Made by a program: the position numbers and the translations under genes
NCBI GenBank assembly: GCA_964480915.1
Contig: CAYZRS010000084.1
Coordinates: forward strand, 1-19,213
Direction: 5' to 3'
Source: CAWGCE01 sp964480915
Lineage (GTDB): Bacteria > Planctomycetota > Planctomycetia > Pirellulales > Pirellulaceae
DNA: 19,213 bases
Shown: piece by piece, positions 8,372 through 16,609 of the stretch
Layout of the letters: each line of letters begins with the position of its first letter
Numbering within the stretch: the stretch's first letter is position 1
The notes under the pieces: generated by a model
The model's input: only the letters and a program-made list of their open reading frames with translations
Told to the model about the DNA's origin: nothing
The model's database searches: none

Positions 8372-10090
8372 ATGTCCTCTCGAAATCCTTCCACCGCTTT
8401 GATCTTCGCGATTGTCGCCACCATGCTGGCATTCACACCATCGCTGTTCGAACATTTTCGTAACATGTGGGCGCGTCCGGAATATCAATATTTTCCTTTC
8501 GCGATCGCGGCGGCCGGGTGGTTGTTGTGGAACCGCGGCAAAAAGGCGACCGGTCTATTTGCCATCTCAAATACGCAGCGATCACGGGTCGTGGCACTAC
8601 TGGTGGTCACGTGGTTGCTGTTGGCAGCGGCGATATTTTTCAGAGCTCCACTACTGGCGGCAGCAGGTGCCGTGCTTGGCCTGGCGTGTGTTTTCAAGGT
8701 GTTCTTCGCTGATCGGCAAGTGACAAACAAATGGGGTATCTGGGCGCTGCTTTGGTTGTTGGTGCCCTTACCGCTGGGAATGGATCGAGGGCTTGCGACA
8801 TGGCTCCAAACCGTTAGCTCGCGGTTGAGTAGTGCTCTTTTGGATTTGATCGGGATTAATCATGCCATGGCGGCGAATGTACTGCAGTTGCCAAGCCGTG
8901 ATTTGTTTGTGGACGAAGCCTGCAGCGGCGTCGTGAGTGTCATGTCGGTCATAACCTGTGGTGCGATCTGGGCCGTCTGGAAAAACCGTTCGTTGCTACA
9001 TTCGGTCCTACTGATCGTTTCTGGTGTCATTTGGGCATTGTCGCTGAACGTTGCTCGGATCTGCATCATCGCCGCCGGTGAGGCGTGGTATGCCGTCGAC
9101 CTTTCATCCGGAACCGCCCATGATGTACTGGGCCTAGTCTTATTCCTTGGTACCTTTATCGCCCTCGTGAGTACCGATCAGTTACTGCTGTTTCTGTTGG
9201 CTCCCATTAAATTTGACGAATTCTGGCGGCAATATGGCGGCGTCAATTGGTTAGCCGACGACTGGAATCGCCTCGTCACCTCCTGGACGCCGCAACCGGT
9301 TCTCAATGAAGCTGTCTCCTTCGGGGACGTGCGAAGCGACGACGAAGTCGCAGCCGGCCATCAGCAATCGACCGACCTGACAACGTCGGATCGCCCATCC
9401 ACGGAACCGTTTTCTCATGGCCGGGCGGCGATCGGAGTCGGTCTCGGATTCGCTATGCTAGTCGTTTGGCAACTTCCGTTTCTGTTTGCCGGATCTAATT
9501 GGAGCGAGTCGATCGCATTCGCCAATTCGTTCCATGAGGAATCACTGCCGGAGAACATCGGACAGTGGAAACGAATTAAATTTGAAGAAGCCCAGCGAGA
9601 TCGATTCCGAGGCTTCGCTGACCACTCGAAAGTCTTTGCCTACCAGTTTGAAGAAGAGGGGCCGATCGCTACCTTTAGCCTTGATTACCCCTTCACCGGG
9701 CGATGGCACGATTTAGACAATTGCTATACCAGTTCTGGATGGACTCAATTGCAACTAATGAACAAATCGGGTGCCCCAGACAATGACTGGCAATTTGTCG
9801 AATCGGAGTTCGACCGTACTGACGGTACGCGGGGCTATTTGCTCTACTCATTTTTTGATGGTGAAGGAGCAAAGATGCAACCCCCAACCAAGGCCACGAT
9901 CATCGGCCCCATCTTGGAACGAATGATGGAATCGAGCGCCGCATCCAGCTCTCGCCGCCTGTTCCAAGTGCAAGTGTTCCTAACTGGCAACGCCAGCCAA
10001 GCGACGAAATCGGCCGCCGAGCAGCTCTTCATTCAAGGCCGAGAGGCGCTGCGAACAAAAATGGAACAGGCCGCACGCGGCAACGAGTAA
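8372..10090 (+). CDS. xrtU: Exosortase fused to EpsI-type (DUF3485) domain
   Basis: A 572-residue polytopic membrane cysteine protease or transpeptidase predicted to cut and process PEP-CTERM-tailed proteins after Sec export. The exosortase core (about residues 1-280) has several membrane spans. Its catalytic triad is visible: Cys184 in DEACSGVVSVMS, Arg229 in LSLNVARI, and His250 in SSGTAHDVLG. After a polar linker (about 315-350) and another membrane segment (about 352-373), residues 380-540 match the EpsI partner domain. That region includes the DYPFTGRWHDLDNCYTSSGW stretch, with the conserved Cys before a Gly-Trp. In many proteobacterial systems EpsI is a separate gene; here the two are one chain. 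I recall planctomycete enzymes of this kind being named exosortase U, but the symbol is from memory and not verified. The PEP-CTERM genes from 11693 onwards are the likely substrates. Confidence 0.9.
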   Translation: MSSRNPSTALIFAIVATMLAFTPSLFEHFRNMWARPEYQYFPFAIAAAGWLLWNRGKKATGLFAISNTQRSRVVALLVVTWLLLAAAIFFRAPLLAAAGAVLGLACVFKVFFADRQVTNKWGIWALLWLLVPLPLGMDRGLATWLQTVSSRLSSALLDLIGINHAMAANVLQLPSRDLFVDEACSGVVSVMSVITCGAIWAVWKNRSLLHSVLLIVSGVIWALSLNVARICIIAAGEAWYAVDLSSGTAHDVLGLVLFLGTFIALVSTDQLLLFLLAPIKFDEFWRQYGGVNWLADDWNRLVTSWTPQPVLNEAVSFGDVRSDDEVAAGHQQSTDLTTSDRPSTEPFSHGRAAIGVGLGFAMLVVWQLPFLFAGSNWSESIAFANSFHEESLPENIGQWKRIKFEEAQRDRFRGFADHSKVFAYQFEEEGPIATFSLDYPFTGRWHDLDNCYTSSGWTQLQLMNKSGAPDNDWQFVESEFDRTDGTRGYLLYSFFDGEGAKMQPPTKATIIGPILERMMESSAASSSRRLFQVQVFLTGNASQATKSAAEQLFIQGREALRTKMEQAARGNE

Positions 10091-10112
10091 CCATTCACGC
10101 GACCAAACAAAA

Positions 10113-11585
10113 ATGACCACCCAACCGCCCTTCACGATCACACAAAAACTCTTCAGCCTTTTTCCTGCGCTGTGGGCGTTTGCGGCCCGTTGGCTGCAAA
10201 CTCGCGACTATCGGCTGCTGTGGCGAGCGGTACCTGCGATCGCGATCGCGACGGTGGTAGCCATCGGTATTTTGAGCCGGCCTTTTTATGGCAAGGAAGC
10301 GATGGGAAAGCACTATCGCCTGGCCGCCAAACAGGCGATTGGAGACCAGCGCTACGAAGAAGCGGCGCTCTATTTCAATCGTTTGAAACAAATGGACGCG
10401 ATGGATGACGCGACTCAATTCCGCGTCGCCCTGGTTCGCAAGGAAGCCGGCGACCTGGCCGGTGCATGGTCGATTATCGACGAGATCGCTCCGCTCGATC
10501 GTACAGGGCACATTCCAGCCCATCTTTGGAGCGCTCAACAATTGGCAACCGGGCAGGTAATGCTCAGTGACGCTGAGGCCGTCACGTTGGCAAAAGCACA
10601 TCTGACTCGTGTGCTAGAGCAGGATGATTCGAACTTGGACGCTTTGAATCTTATCGTAGCCTTGCTAATAAAAACTCGAGAATACGAGGAAGCAGAACGC
10701 CATCTGCGAACACTCGTTGAGTTACGACCGACGGCACGACTACAGCTTATTCAGCTTTTTGATGTCATGAAGGATTCTGATCGCATGCGTGACGAAGCGG
10801 GAACGCTGATCGCTCATTTCAAGCTGCAAGCGCCAGACTCATTCAGCGCTGATGTCTATCCGATCTGGGCACAAGCGCATGCCGTGCTTGATGAGTTTGA
10901 AGAAGCGGAAACAGTCATGCAAACAGGACGAAGGCGTTTTCCTGCAAACGCGACTTTGACAGCCGCGATGTCGCGGGTTTATACCACGTGGGCTTCCAAG
11001 CTGGGCAGTTACGACGAGGACTTAACCCGTCAAATCGAGTACCTTAGCCGAGCAACAGCGCTTAATCCGTCCGACCCAATGCCGTGGGCCCAACTGGCCC
11101 AACTCACGCGGCACGAAGGAAAAACCGTAGCACAGGCCAAGGCTCTTCTGCAGCCAGTATTGGCAACAGGAAAAGCACCGGCCGAGGTGCACTTGGTGCT
11201 GGGGACGATCGCGGCCGAAGCGAACGATCAGAAACGGGCGAAAATGCATTTCGAAGCAGCGATCAAGCAGAATCCACAGGGGCCAGTGGCGCTCAATAAT
11301 CTCGCGTGGGTGTTTCTACAGTCCGGCGATTCACTGGAAAGGGCTGAAGAACTCGCGACGATGGCTCTAGAATTATCTCCCAAAAACAAACAATTTCTTG
11401 ACACGCGTGGACGGGTGAGGATGAAATTACAGCGTTGGCAGGATGCTATCGCCGATTTCGAGTCCGTTCTAGAGCAGGACCAGGATGACAACTTGCAGGT
11501 GCTAAACCTCATGGCCGAAGCTTACACCAAGATGGGTTTTCCTGACATTGGCAAGTCATTCCGTGAGCGGGCATCTAGGCCGTGA
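10113..11585 (+). CDS. Membrane-anchored TPR protein of the EPS/PEP-CTERM locus
   Basis: A 490-residue protein with one N-terminal membrane segment (about residues 39-54, AVPAIAIATVVAIGIL) and a long soluble part of helical tetratricopeptide repeats. Repeat-like stretches include KQAIGDQRYEEAALYFNRL, the segment around DLDALNLIVALLIKTREYEEAERHL, ALNPSDPMPWAQLAQL, GPVALNNLAWVFLQSGDSLERA, and QRWQDAIADFESVL near the end. TPR proteins (PrsT-like) are common companions of exosortases and EPS genes, and are thought to scaffold assembly or export. It follows the exosortase by 22 bases with no Shine-Dalgarno sequence before the ATG, so co-transcription is likely. The repeat family is clear. Its partner proteins, and the side of the membrane the repeats occupy, are not known from sequence. 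Confidence 0.85.
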   Translation: MTTQPPFTITQKLFSLFPALWAFAARWLQTRDYRLLWRAVPAIAIATVVAIGILSRPFYGKEAMGKHYRLAAKQAIGDQRYEEAALYFNRLKQMDAMDDATQFRVALVRKEAGDLAGAWSIIDEIAPLDRTGHIPAHLWSAQQLATGQVMLSDAEAVTLAKAHLTRVLEQDDSNLDALNLIVALLIKTREYEEAERHLRTLVELRPTARLQLIQLFDVMKDSDRMRDEAGTLIAHFKLQAPDSFSADVYPIWAQAHAVLDEFEEAETVMQTGRRRFPANATLTAAMSRVYTTWASKLGSYDEDLTRQIEYLSRATALNPSDPMPWAQLAQLTRHEGKTVAQAKALLQPVLATGKAPAEVHLVLGTIAAEANDQKRAKMHFEAAIKQNPQGPVALNNLAWVFLQSGDSLERAEELATMALELSPKNKQFLDTRGRVRMKLQRWQDAIADFESVLEQDQDDNLQVLNLMAEAYTKMGFPDIGKSFRERASRP

Positions 11586-11682
11586 AAAATCCTAATTTCT
11601 TCGATGTTTGTCGCTTCCTAGCCGATTTCTTGTGTTATCATAATTCTTCCAAATTCGGAGAGTGATCTCATTCATTGGTCAT

Positions 11683-11687
11683 GAGGA
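11683..11687 (+). promoter_or_regulatory. Ribosome binding site deciding the first PEP-CTERM start
   Basis: GAGGA lies 5 bases before ATG 11693. This favours that codon over the in-frame ATG 11681 and TTG 11675, which have no well-placed site; GGAG at 11657-11660 is 14 or more bases from either. Confidence 0.55.
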
Positions 11688-11692
11688 ATTTA

Positions 11693-12259
11693 ATGCGGCA
11701 TCTTGTTCTGAAATCGTTCATATTAGCTTCTTTTTTGGTCGGCTTCTCGCAAGCCGCGCTTGTCGATGTCACGTTCGACCTCACATCTGCTGGCAGCTTT
11801 AGTCAAGTGATCGGCCCAGCGAGTGACGTTACCGTTACCATTACACCAACCGGGTCTATTGGCCAAGATGCGAATGGTCTGGGCCTGAATGACCAGTTCA
11901 TGACACCATTTGAGTCGTTAGGATTTTCGGTGGCGATCACTGGTGGTGCTGCTGACTTCGTTCAATATCTGACATTCTCCGCCGTTGGCATGAATGGGAA
12001 CTACGCGGGCGTTTACGATAGCACCGTTTCATTTACCTCTGACGGGACCTATTCGTACGCTGGTACCAATTCAGTCGTTACGGCAATTAATGGTCTGACT
12101 GGTACTGGCGACGGTTGGCAGTTGAGCCAACTTTCACTCCGCGTCAATATTGTCCCGGAACCATCAGCGGCCCTCTGCCTAGCTTTTGTAAGTCTCGTCA
12201 TCGGCGTCGGCTACGGCGGCAAGAACCTTGGCGCTAAATTGATAGCGTCACGCGGCTGA
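11693..12259 (+). CDS. Small secreted PEP-CTERM protein
   Basis: A 188-residue predicted exosortase substrate. From ATG 11693 the protein begins MRHLVLKSFILASFLVG and has an ideal signal peptide, with cleavage likely after FSQA (about residue 21). The mature part is rich in Thr, Ser, Gly and Val, fitting a beta-sandwich, and has no recognised enzymatic motif. The C-terminus carries the PEP-CTERM sorting signal: VPEPS at 154-158, a hydrophobic segment (about 159-174), then Lys/Arg-containing residues to the end. ATG 11681 and TTG 11675 are possible earlier starts that would lengthen the signal peptide n-region. The gene follows the TPR gene, 1.6 kb past the exosortase. Function beyond being sorted cargo is unknown. 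Confidence 0.85.
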   Translation: MRHLVLKSFILASFLVGFSQAALVDVTFDLTSAGSFSQVIGPASDVTVTITPTGSIGQDANGLGLNDQFMTPFESLGFSVAITGGAADFVQYLTFSAVGMNGNYAGVYDSTVSFTSDGTYSYAGTNSVVTAINGLTGTGDGWQLSQLSLRVNIVPEPSAALCLAFVSLVIGVGYGGKNLGAKLIASRG

Positions 12260-12346
12260 TTTGTCGGATACGCAGGTTTCCTCTTTTCGCAACCGTCTAA
12301 AATGCCTACGTGTGTTCGTCCCGATTGGTAGGCGAGATAGGCTTTC

Positions 12347-14056
12347 GTGACTACGCAGACTTTCGCAAATTCACCTGACGTCAAATGCGGGCTGGCTGCC
12401 ATCGCCTTGCTATGTTTTGCAGCCAAAGGCTTCTCTGCCGATCTCTTCGCACCAGCACTGACGCTAGTACCAAACCAAAACGGGGGCGCTGTTAGGAGTG
12501 GGTTAGCGGTGAGTGACCTCGATGGCGACGGACACTTGGATGTGATCGTCCCAGTCGCGAAAACGGGCGAGATCCAATGGTACCAAGGCGACGGAAGCGG
12601 CGCGTTCTTAGAACATACGATTCATGCCTCGTTAAATCCGTACAGTTTGAGGACCGGTGACATTGATGGCGACGGCGATGTCGACCTGGCCTTCGTATGG
12701 TCGGAAAATAATGTTGTGGCCAGCCGTTATGGCTGGCTGGAAAACGATGGATTCCAGAACTTTACTTACAACGATGTATCCGGGACGGTCGCAAATTACG
12801 ACCTTGAGCTCGCAGACCTCGATGGCGACTTAGATTTGGATATCGTGCTGGCCGGTGGTCGCGGCGTGTCCCCTTTAAGTACTCCACTGCAGTGGCATTC
12901 CAATCAGAATGGAACCTTCGGTAACGCGACAGAAATTGCCGCTGTCAACGCGTGGAACGACTTTGCTCGTGTCGAGGTGCTGGATTTGGACGTGGACGGG
13001 CTCTACGACATCGCGGCCACGATGGGTGATAGTCACGTCGCTTGGTTTAAGAATGATGGTTCAATGGGATTTGATTCGCAGTCTTTGGAATCACCCGACG
13101 TTGCTACCACGATCCCATCACACTATCAAATCCCCCGCGACCTAAACGGAGATGGTCTGGTCGATTTCGTCGGACTGCTTAATGACAGCAATGGCGAGCG
13201 GCGTTTTGCTTGGTGGCAAAATACTGGGAACGGAACGTTCCAGGCGCATTCGCTGGAAACAGACGTTCCAGTCGTTGGTGTAGGATTTAACGGAGAACTG
13301 GAAGTCGCAGATATCGATCTGGACGGCGACTTCGATGTCGTCGGAACCTTTGTGGACACCGGGACCGCCACCGTGCGCACCCAGGCCTGGCTAAATAATG
13401 GAATGCAACAATTTGAAGCACAATTGATTAGCGAAATTTCTGCTCCCGGTTCTTTTCATTCCGACCTGGAAGTCGCCGATCTCGACTCCGATGGTCGACC
13501 GGACCTCATTGTATCGGTAGGCACCAGTGACTTACCGTCCACGCCTAACGAAGCTGGTGGGACCTGGTGGCTGAAGAATAACGAACCCAACCTGTGCGAT
13601 TTCAATGATGACAACGTCTGCAATGTTGAAGATATCAACCTGATGCTGCAAACCGGCCCCATCGCCAACAACGTCCCCGTGGTAGCTGGCGTGAATGACA
13701 CATTTGACTTGAGTGGTGATGGAATCATCAACCTCTTGGATCAAGACAAATGGCTGGCAAATGCAGCGACCCTCAATGGATTCAGTTCGCCCTATAAACT
13801 GGGCGATGCAAATCTTGACGGCGCGGTCAATGGCGCCGACTTTGTCGCTTGGAATTCCTCTAAATTCAGCGAATCGCTCCGATGGGACCAGGGCGACTTT
13901 AATGCTGACGGTATCGTGGACGGTCGCGATTTCGTTGCTTGGAACACCAACAAATTCACCTCCTCTGCCACGCCGGTTCCAGATCCCAGTCAATGGGTCT
14001 GGCTGTTAGCATTGGTGGTGAAGCGACGCGGTGCCAGCGCCCTAGATGTCGATTGA
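12347..14056 (+). CDS. Secreted FG-GAP propeller protein with dockerin-like repeats and PDP C-terminal tail
   Basis: A 569-residue export protein. The GTG start follows GGCGAG at 12331-12336, and a signal peptide ends near GFSA (about residue 31). Seven Ca2+-loop repeats of the D-x-D-x-D-G-x-x-D type fall at residues 57, 105, 157, 213, 265, 322 and 378, each followed by hydrophobic strands and WxxNDG-like turns. This is the FG-GAP/VCBS pattern of an integrin-alpha-type propeller, and seven units fit one full ring. Residues 418-528 hold four EF-hand-like or dockerin-like loops (418, 454, 487, 517), the last two followed by DFVAWN. The tail reads VPDPSQW, about ten hydrophobic residues, then KRR at 559-561. 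It looks like a PEP-CTERM signal with Asp for Glu and a short membrane segment. Its role may be calcium-dependent adhesion or matrix building (inference). Its 3' end overlaps the convergent epimerase gene by 15 bases. Confidence 0.88.
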   Translation: MTTQTFANSPDVKCGLAAIALLCFAAKGFSADLFAPALTLVPNQNGGAVRSGLAVSDLDGDGHLDVIVPVAKTGEIQWYQGDGSGAFLEHTIHASLNPYSLRTGDIDGDGDVDLAFVWSENNVVASRYGWLENDGFQNFTYNDVSGTVANYDLELADLDGDLDLDIVLAGGRGVSPLSTPLQWHSNQNGTFGNATEIAAVNAWNDFARVEVLDLDVDGLYDIAATMGDSHVAWFKNDGSMGFDSQSLESPDVATTIPSHYQIPRDLNGDGLVDFVGLLNDSNGERRFAWWQNTGNGTFQAHSLETDVPVVGVGFNGELEVADIDLDGDFDVVGTFVDTGTATVRTQAWLNNGMQQFEAQLISEISAPGSFHSDLEVADLDSDGRPDLIVSVGTSDLPSTPNEAGGTWWLKNNEPNLCDFNDDNVCNVEDINLMLQTGPIANNVPVVAGVNDTFDLSGDGIINLLDQDKWLANAATLNGFSSPYKLGDANLDGAVNGADFVAWNSSKFSESLRWDQGDFNADGIVDGRDFVAWNTNKFTSSATPVPDPSQWVWLLALVVKRRGASALDVD

Positions 14057-15037
14057 CATTGCGAGCTCTTTGTCGTCTCGAAACCACTTGACCGTCGCTT
14101 GCAGCCCTTCTTCCAAAGAGATCTGAGGCTGCCAATCCAAATACTGACTAGCTTTGCGAACATCGGCCCACGTCTCTTTGAGATCGGTCACGTGGGCGGG
14201 TAAGTGTTTGAGAATGGCTTTCTTACCTAGCAACGATTCGATCATCTCGATCAATCGGATCAGCGAGACAGGATTCTGGCCACCGCCCAAGTTAATCGTC
14301 TCAAATCCCAACGGCTTCATCGCAGCAATCGTGCCCGCGGCGATATCATCGACGTAGGTGAAATCACGGCCCTGACTCCCGTCTCCATAGACTTCGATGG
14401 GTGTCCCTTCTTCGATCCAACGGATAAATCGATAAACGGCCATATCGGGGCGTCCGGCTGGGCCGTAGACCGTGAAGTAGCGGCAAATGGAGACGTCGAT
14501 TTTGTAAAGATGATGGTGAGCGTATGCCATCACCTCCGCCGCTTTCTTTGATGCCGCATACGGAGAAATCGGCTCGTTCACCGGCAATTCCTCCGAAAAC
14601 GGCATCGGCTGTCCGGCGTACAGTGAGGAGGTCGAAGCCAACACGTACTTGGGCACCTTGAATTCACGCATGAGCTCAAGCACATTCAGACTGCCCATGA
14701 CGTTCGTGCGATAGTAAACGTACGGGTTCTCGGTACTGTATCGCACGCCTGCGCGTGCTGCCAGATTCAGCACCGCATCAAACGGGTAACGACCAAAACA
14801 CTCTCGCAGCAAATCGTGCTGCTCAATATCAACCCCGTTGAAAGTAAACCCATCACGGGCGAGCAATTGTTTAAGTCGATGTTGTTTCAGCCGGGGATCG
14901 TAGTAGTTGTTGAGATTGTCAATGCCGTGCACTTGAACGCCCTGATCCAGTAACTGGTGGGCCACTCGAGAAGCAATAAAGCCAGCGGCACCAGTAACCA
15001 GAACGCAATTGATAGCAGGAGAGTCGGTGTGATTCAT
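14042..15037 (-). CDS. NAD-dependent UDP-sugar epimerase (UDP-glucuronate 4-epimerase-like)
   Basis: A 331-residue short-chain dehydrogenase/reductase of the extended GalE/CapI type, which interconverts C4 epimers of UDP-sugars in the cytoplasm. The N-terminal NAD site reads VLVTGAAGFIASRVA. The G-x-x-G-x-x-G motif has Ala at the third glycine position (residue 22). Residues 40-50, DNLNNYYDPRL, resemble UDP-glucuronate epimerases (CapI/LpsL). The catalytic set is Ser137/138 in STSSLYAG and Tyr160-x3-Lys164 in YAASK. The AARAGVRYS block at 93-101 is also typical. The neighbouring 6-dehydrogenase would make the UDP-uronate this enzyme could epimerise, giving for example a galacturonic acid-type donor. 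The true substrate (plain or N-acetylated) is not decided by sequence. Its end overlaps the convergent propeller gene. Confidence 0.9.
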   Translation of the reverse strand: MNHTDSPAINCVLVTGAAGFIASRVAHQLLDQGVQVHGIDNLNNYYDPRLKQHRLKQLLARDGFTFNGVDIEQHDLLRECFGRYPFDAVLNLAARAGVRYSTENPYVYYRTNVMGSLNVLELMREFKVPKYVLASTSSLYAGQPMPFSEELPVNEPISPYAASKKAAEVMAYAHHHLYKIDVSICRYFTVYGPAGRPDMAVYRFIRWIEEGTPIEVYGDGSQGRDFTYVDDIAAGTIAAMKPLGFETINLGGGQNPVSLIRLIEMIESLLGKKAILKHLPAHVTDLKETWADVRKASQYLDWQPQISLEEGLQATVKWFRDDKELAMSIDI

Positions 15038-15170
15038 CCAGGCATTGTGACAGCGACCTGCTTATGTTGCTAGTTAAGAAGAGCTTAGATTACTGCGGGC
15101 CGTTGGTAGAATCTCCAGGCTCGGCGAATTGCGGAAACTGAGGCGGAATGATGAGAGGCCGGATGTCGCG

Positions 15171-15195
15171 GTCTTCCGGCTGAAGCCGGTACGAC
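15171..15195. repeat. REP-like imperfect palindrome
   Basis: CCGGC (15176-15180), loop TGAA, and GCCGG (15185-15189) form a GC-rich hairpin. It extends outward through an internal loop to GTC (15171-15173) with GAC (15193-15195). It sits between the two minus-strand sugar-nucleotide genes. No T-run follows on either strand, so terminator function is unlikely. The form recalls repetitive extragenic palindromes; only one copy is in this window. Confidence 0.4.
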
Positions 15196-15225
15196 AAACA
15201 ACGAACACTGGTTATGAAATGGGTT

Positions 15226-16494
15226 TTAGGCTTGTACGATATTTTGCTCCTCAAACCCACGCAGCATGCCGCGCGTGTCGACGATCAGCTGGGCATGATC
15301 GACCAACACTTGAGCATCGTAAACTGAATGATTGGTAGCAATCACCAAGCAATCGAACTCGGCAATCGAATCGGGCGTTAAGTCGACGCTGATCATCTTC
15401 AGATCATGCTTCCGCATCGGCAGAGTTTTAGGAACGTGTGGATCGTTGTAATGGACATCCGCATTAAGGTCCAACAACCGCTCAATCAGCTCCATTCCAG
15501 GGCTCTCGCGAGTGTCATCGACATTAGGCTTGTAAGCGATACCCAGCACCAAAATCTTGGCGTTTTTGATCGCCTTGCCACGTTGCCCCAAAGCCCATAC
15601 GGTTCGATCGACAACGTACTCTGGCATGGCTCGATTCACCTCACCAGCCAATTCGATGAACCGAGTCGACAATCCGGCCTCCCGAGCCTTCCAAGTGAGA
15701 TAGAACGGATCGATGGGGATGCAGTGCCCGCCAAGACCAGGGCCAGGATAGAAAGCTTGAAATCCGAAAGGCTTGGTCGCCGCCGCATCGATCACCTCCC
15801 ATACATCCAGGTCAATCGCGGTAAACACCCGCTTCAGTTCATTCACCAGGGCGATATTCACGGCGCGGTAGATGTTCTCCAACAGCTTGGCAGCCTCCGC
15901 GACCTCGGCCGATCCGACCTCGATCACTTCGTCGAGTGCCGAGCGGTATAATTCAGCAGCGCGGCGACCCGACTCTTTGTCTAGTCCGCCCACCAGTTTT
16001 GGAATGGATTGCGTGTTGTGATCTTTGCGACCGGGATCTTCTCGTTCGGGGCTGTATGCCACAAAAAAGTCAGAACCTAGCTTCAAGCCGGTGGCTTCAA
16101 ATTGCGGGAGCAGAATTTCGCGTGAAGTGCCAGGATAGGTGGTCGATTCGAGTACCACCAATTGACCTGCGCGCAACGTCGCCGCAATCGCCGCACCGGT
16201 CTTCTCGACGTAGGAAAGGTCCGGTTCGAGATGCTCTCCCAATGGTGTCGGCACACAGATGAAAATCGCGTCAGGCTCGGCCAATCGAGAAAAGTCATCG
16301 GTCGCTTCAAACCGACCGGTGTCGTTGATCTCCCTCACATAGTCTTTACCCAAATGTTGAAGATAATTCTTACCCTCAGCGAGCGTGGTGATCTTATTCG
16401 GATCGACGTCAAACCCCAATACTTGGTGGCCCGCTAAAGCAAACACGCGCGCAAGGGGCAGGCCTACGTAACCGAGACCGATGATTCCTATCAT
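15226..16494 (-). CDS. wbpA: UDP-sugar 6-dehydrogenase (WbpA-like)
   Basis: A 422-residue cytoplasmic dehydrogenase that oxidises C6 of a UDP-hexose or UDP-HexNAc to a uronic acid with two NAD+. The NAD site is at the very start, MIGIIGLGYVGLPLA, which argues for ATG 16494 over the GTG at 16530 that would add 12 residues. Later blocks are FICVPTP at 78-84, LESTTYPGT at 115-123, AEAAKLLEN at 199-207 with the conserved Lys203, and GGHCIPIDPFYLTWKARE at 255-272 with catalytic Cys258. That last block is what I associate with UDP-N-acetylglucosamine 6-dehydrogenases (WbpA) rather than UDP-glucose dehydrogenases. The KPNVDDTRESPG block near the C-terminal domain also fits. It lies 188 bases upstream of the epimerase on the same strand, so the two probably act in sequence. 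The exact UDP-sugar is inferred. Confidence 0.9.
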   Translation of the reverse strand: MIGIIGLGYVGLPLARVFALAGHQVLGFDVDPNKITTLAEGKNYLQHLGKDYVREINDTGRFEATDDFSRLAEPDAIFICVPTPLGEHLEPDLSYVEKTGAAIAATLRAGQLVVLESTTYPGTSREILLPQFEATGLKLGSDFFVAYSPEREDPGRKDHNTQSIPKLVGGLDKESGRRAAELYRSALDEVIEVGSAEVAEAAKLLENIYRAVNIALVNELKRVFTAIDLDVWEVIDAAATKPFGFQAFYPGPGLGGHCIPIDPFYLTWKAREAGLSTRFIELAGEVNRAMPEYVVDRTVWALGQRGKAIKNAKILVLGIAYKPNVDDTRESPGMELIERLLDLNADVHYNDPHVPKTLPMRKHDLKMISVDLTPDSIAEFDCLVIATNHSVYDAQVLVDHAQLIVDTRGMLRGFEEQNIVQA

Positions 16495-16523
16495 GAAGAA
16501 CTCGCTATTTCTGTAGTTTCTCG

Positions 16524-16552
16524 TTGACACAACGACACTTGCCTTTCATCAT
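16524..16552 (+). promoter_or_regulatory. Candidate sigma-70-type promoter for the second small PEP-CTERM gene
   Basis: A perfect -35 TTGACA (16524-16529), a 17-base spacer and a CATCAT -10 (16547-16552, four of six matches) would start transcription near 16559, about 50 bases before ATG 16610. On the opposite strand, TATGAT (16553 down to 16548) overlaps the same bases and could serve as the -10 of the divergent dehydrogenase gene, but its -35 is poor. Confidence 0.4.
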
Positions 16553-16609
16553 ACGGCAGATACTAACTGAAAATTGTCTGTTCGTGTGGCTATATCCGAA
16601 GACTTCAAG

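Noticed and set aside
10095..10601. 168-codon frame on the - strand over the TPR gene start
   Set aside because: Antisense to the TPR gene, with no recognisable domain and no start context.
11608..11644. TTGTCG and CATAAT before the first PEP-CTERM gene as a promoter
   Set aside because: The spacing is about 25 bases, too long for a sigma-70 promoter.
12260..12346. TAAAAT (12298-12303) as a -10 for the propeller gene
   Set aside because: No acceptable -35 at 16-18 bases upstream; the gene may be read from the upstream transcript.
15406..15951. 181-codon open frame opposite the dehydrogenase
   Set aside because: Antisense to a gene with clear catalytic motifs; composition is that of a reverse-strand shadow.
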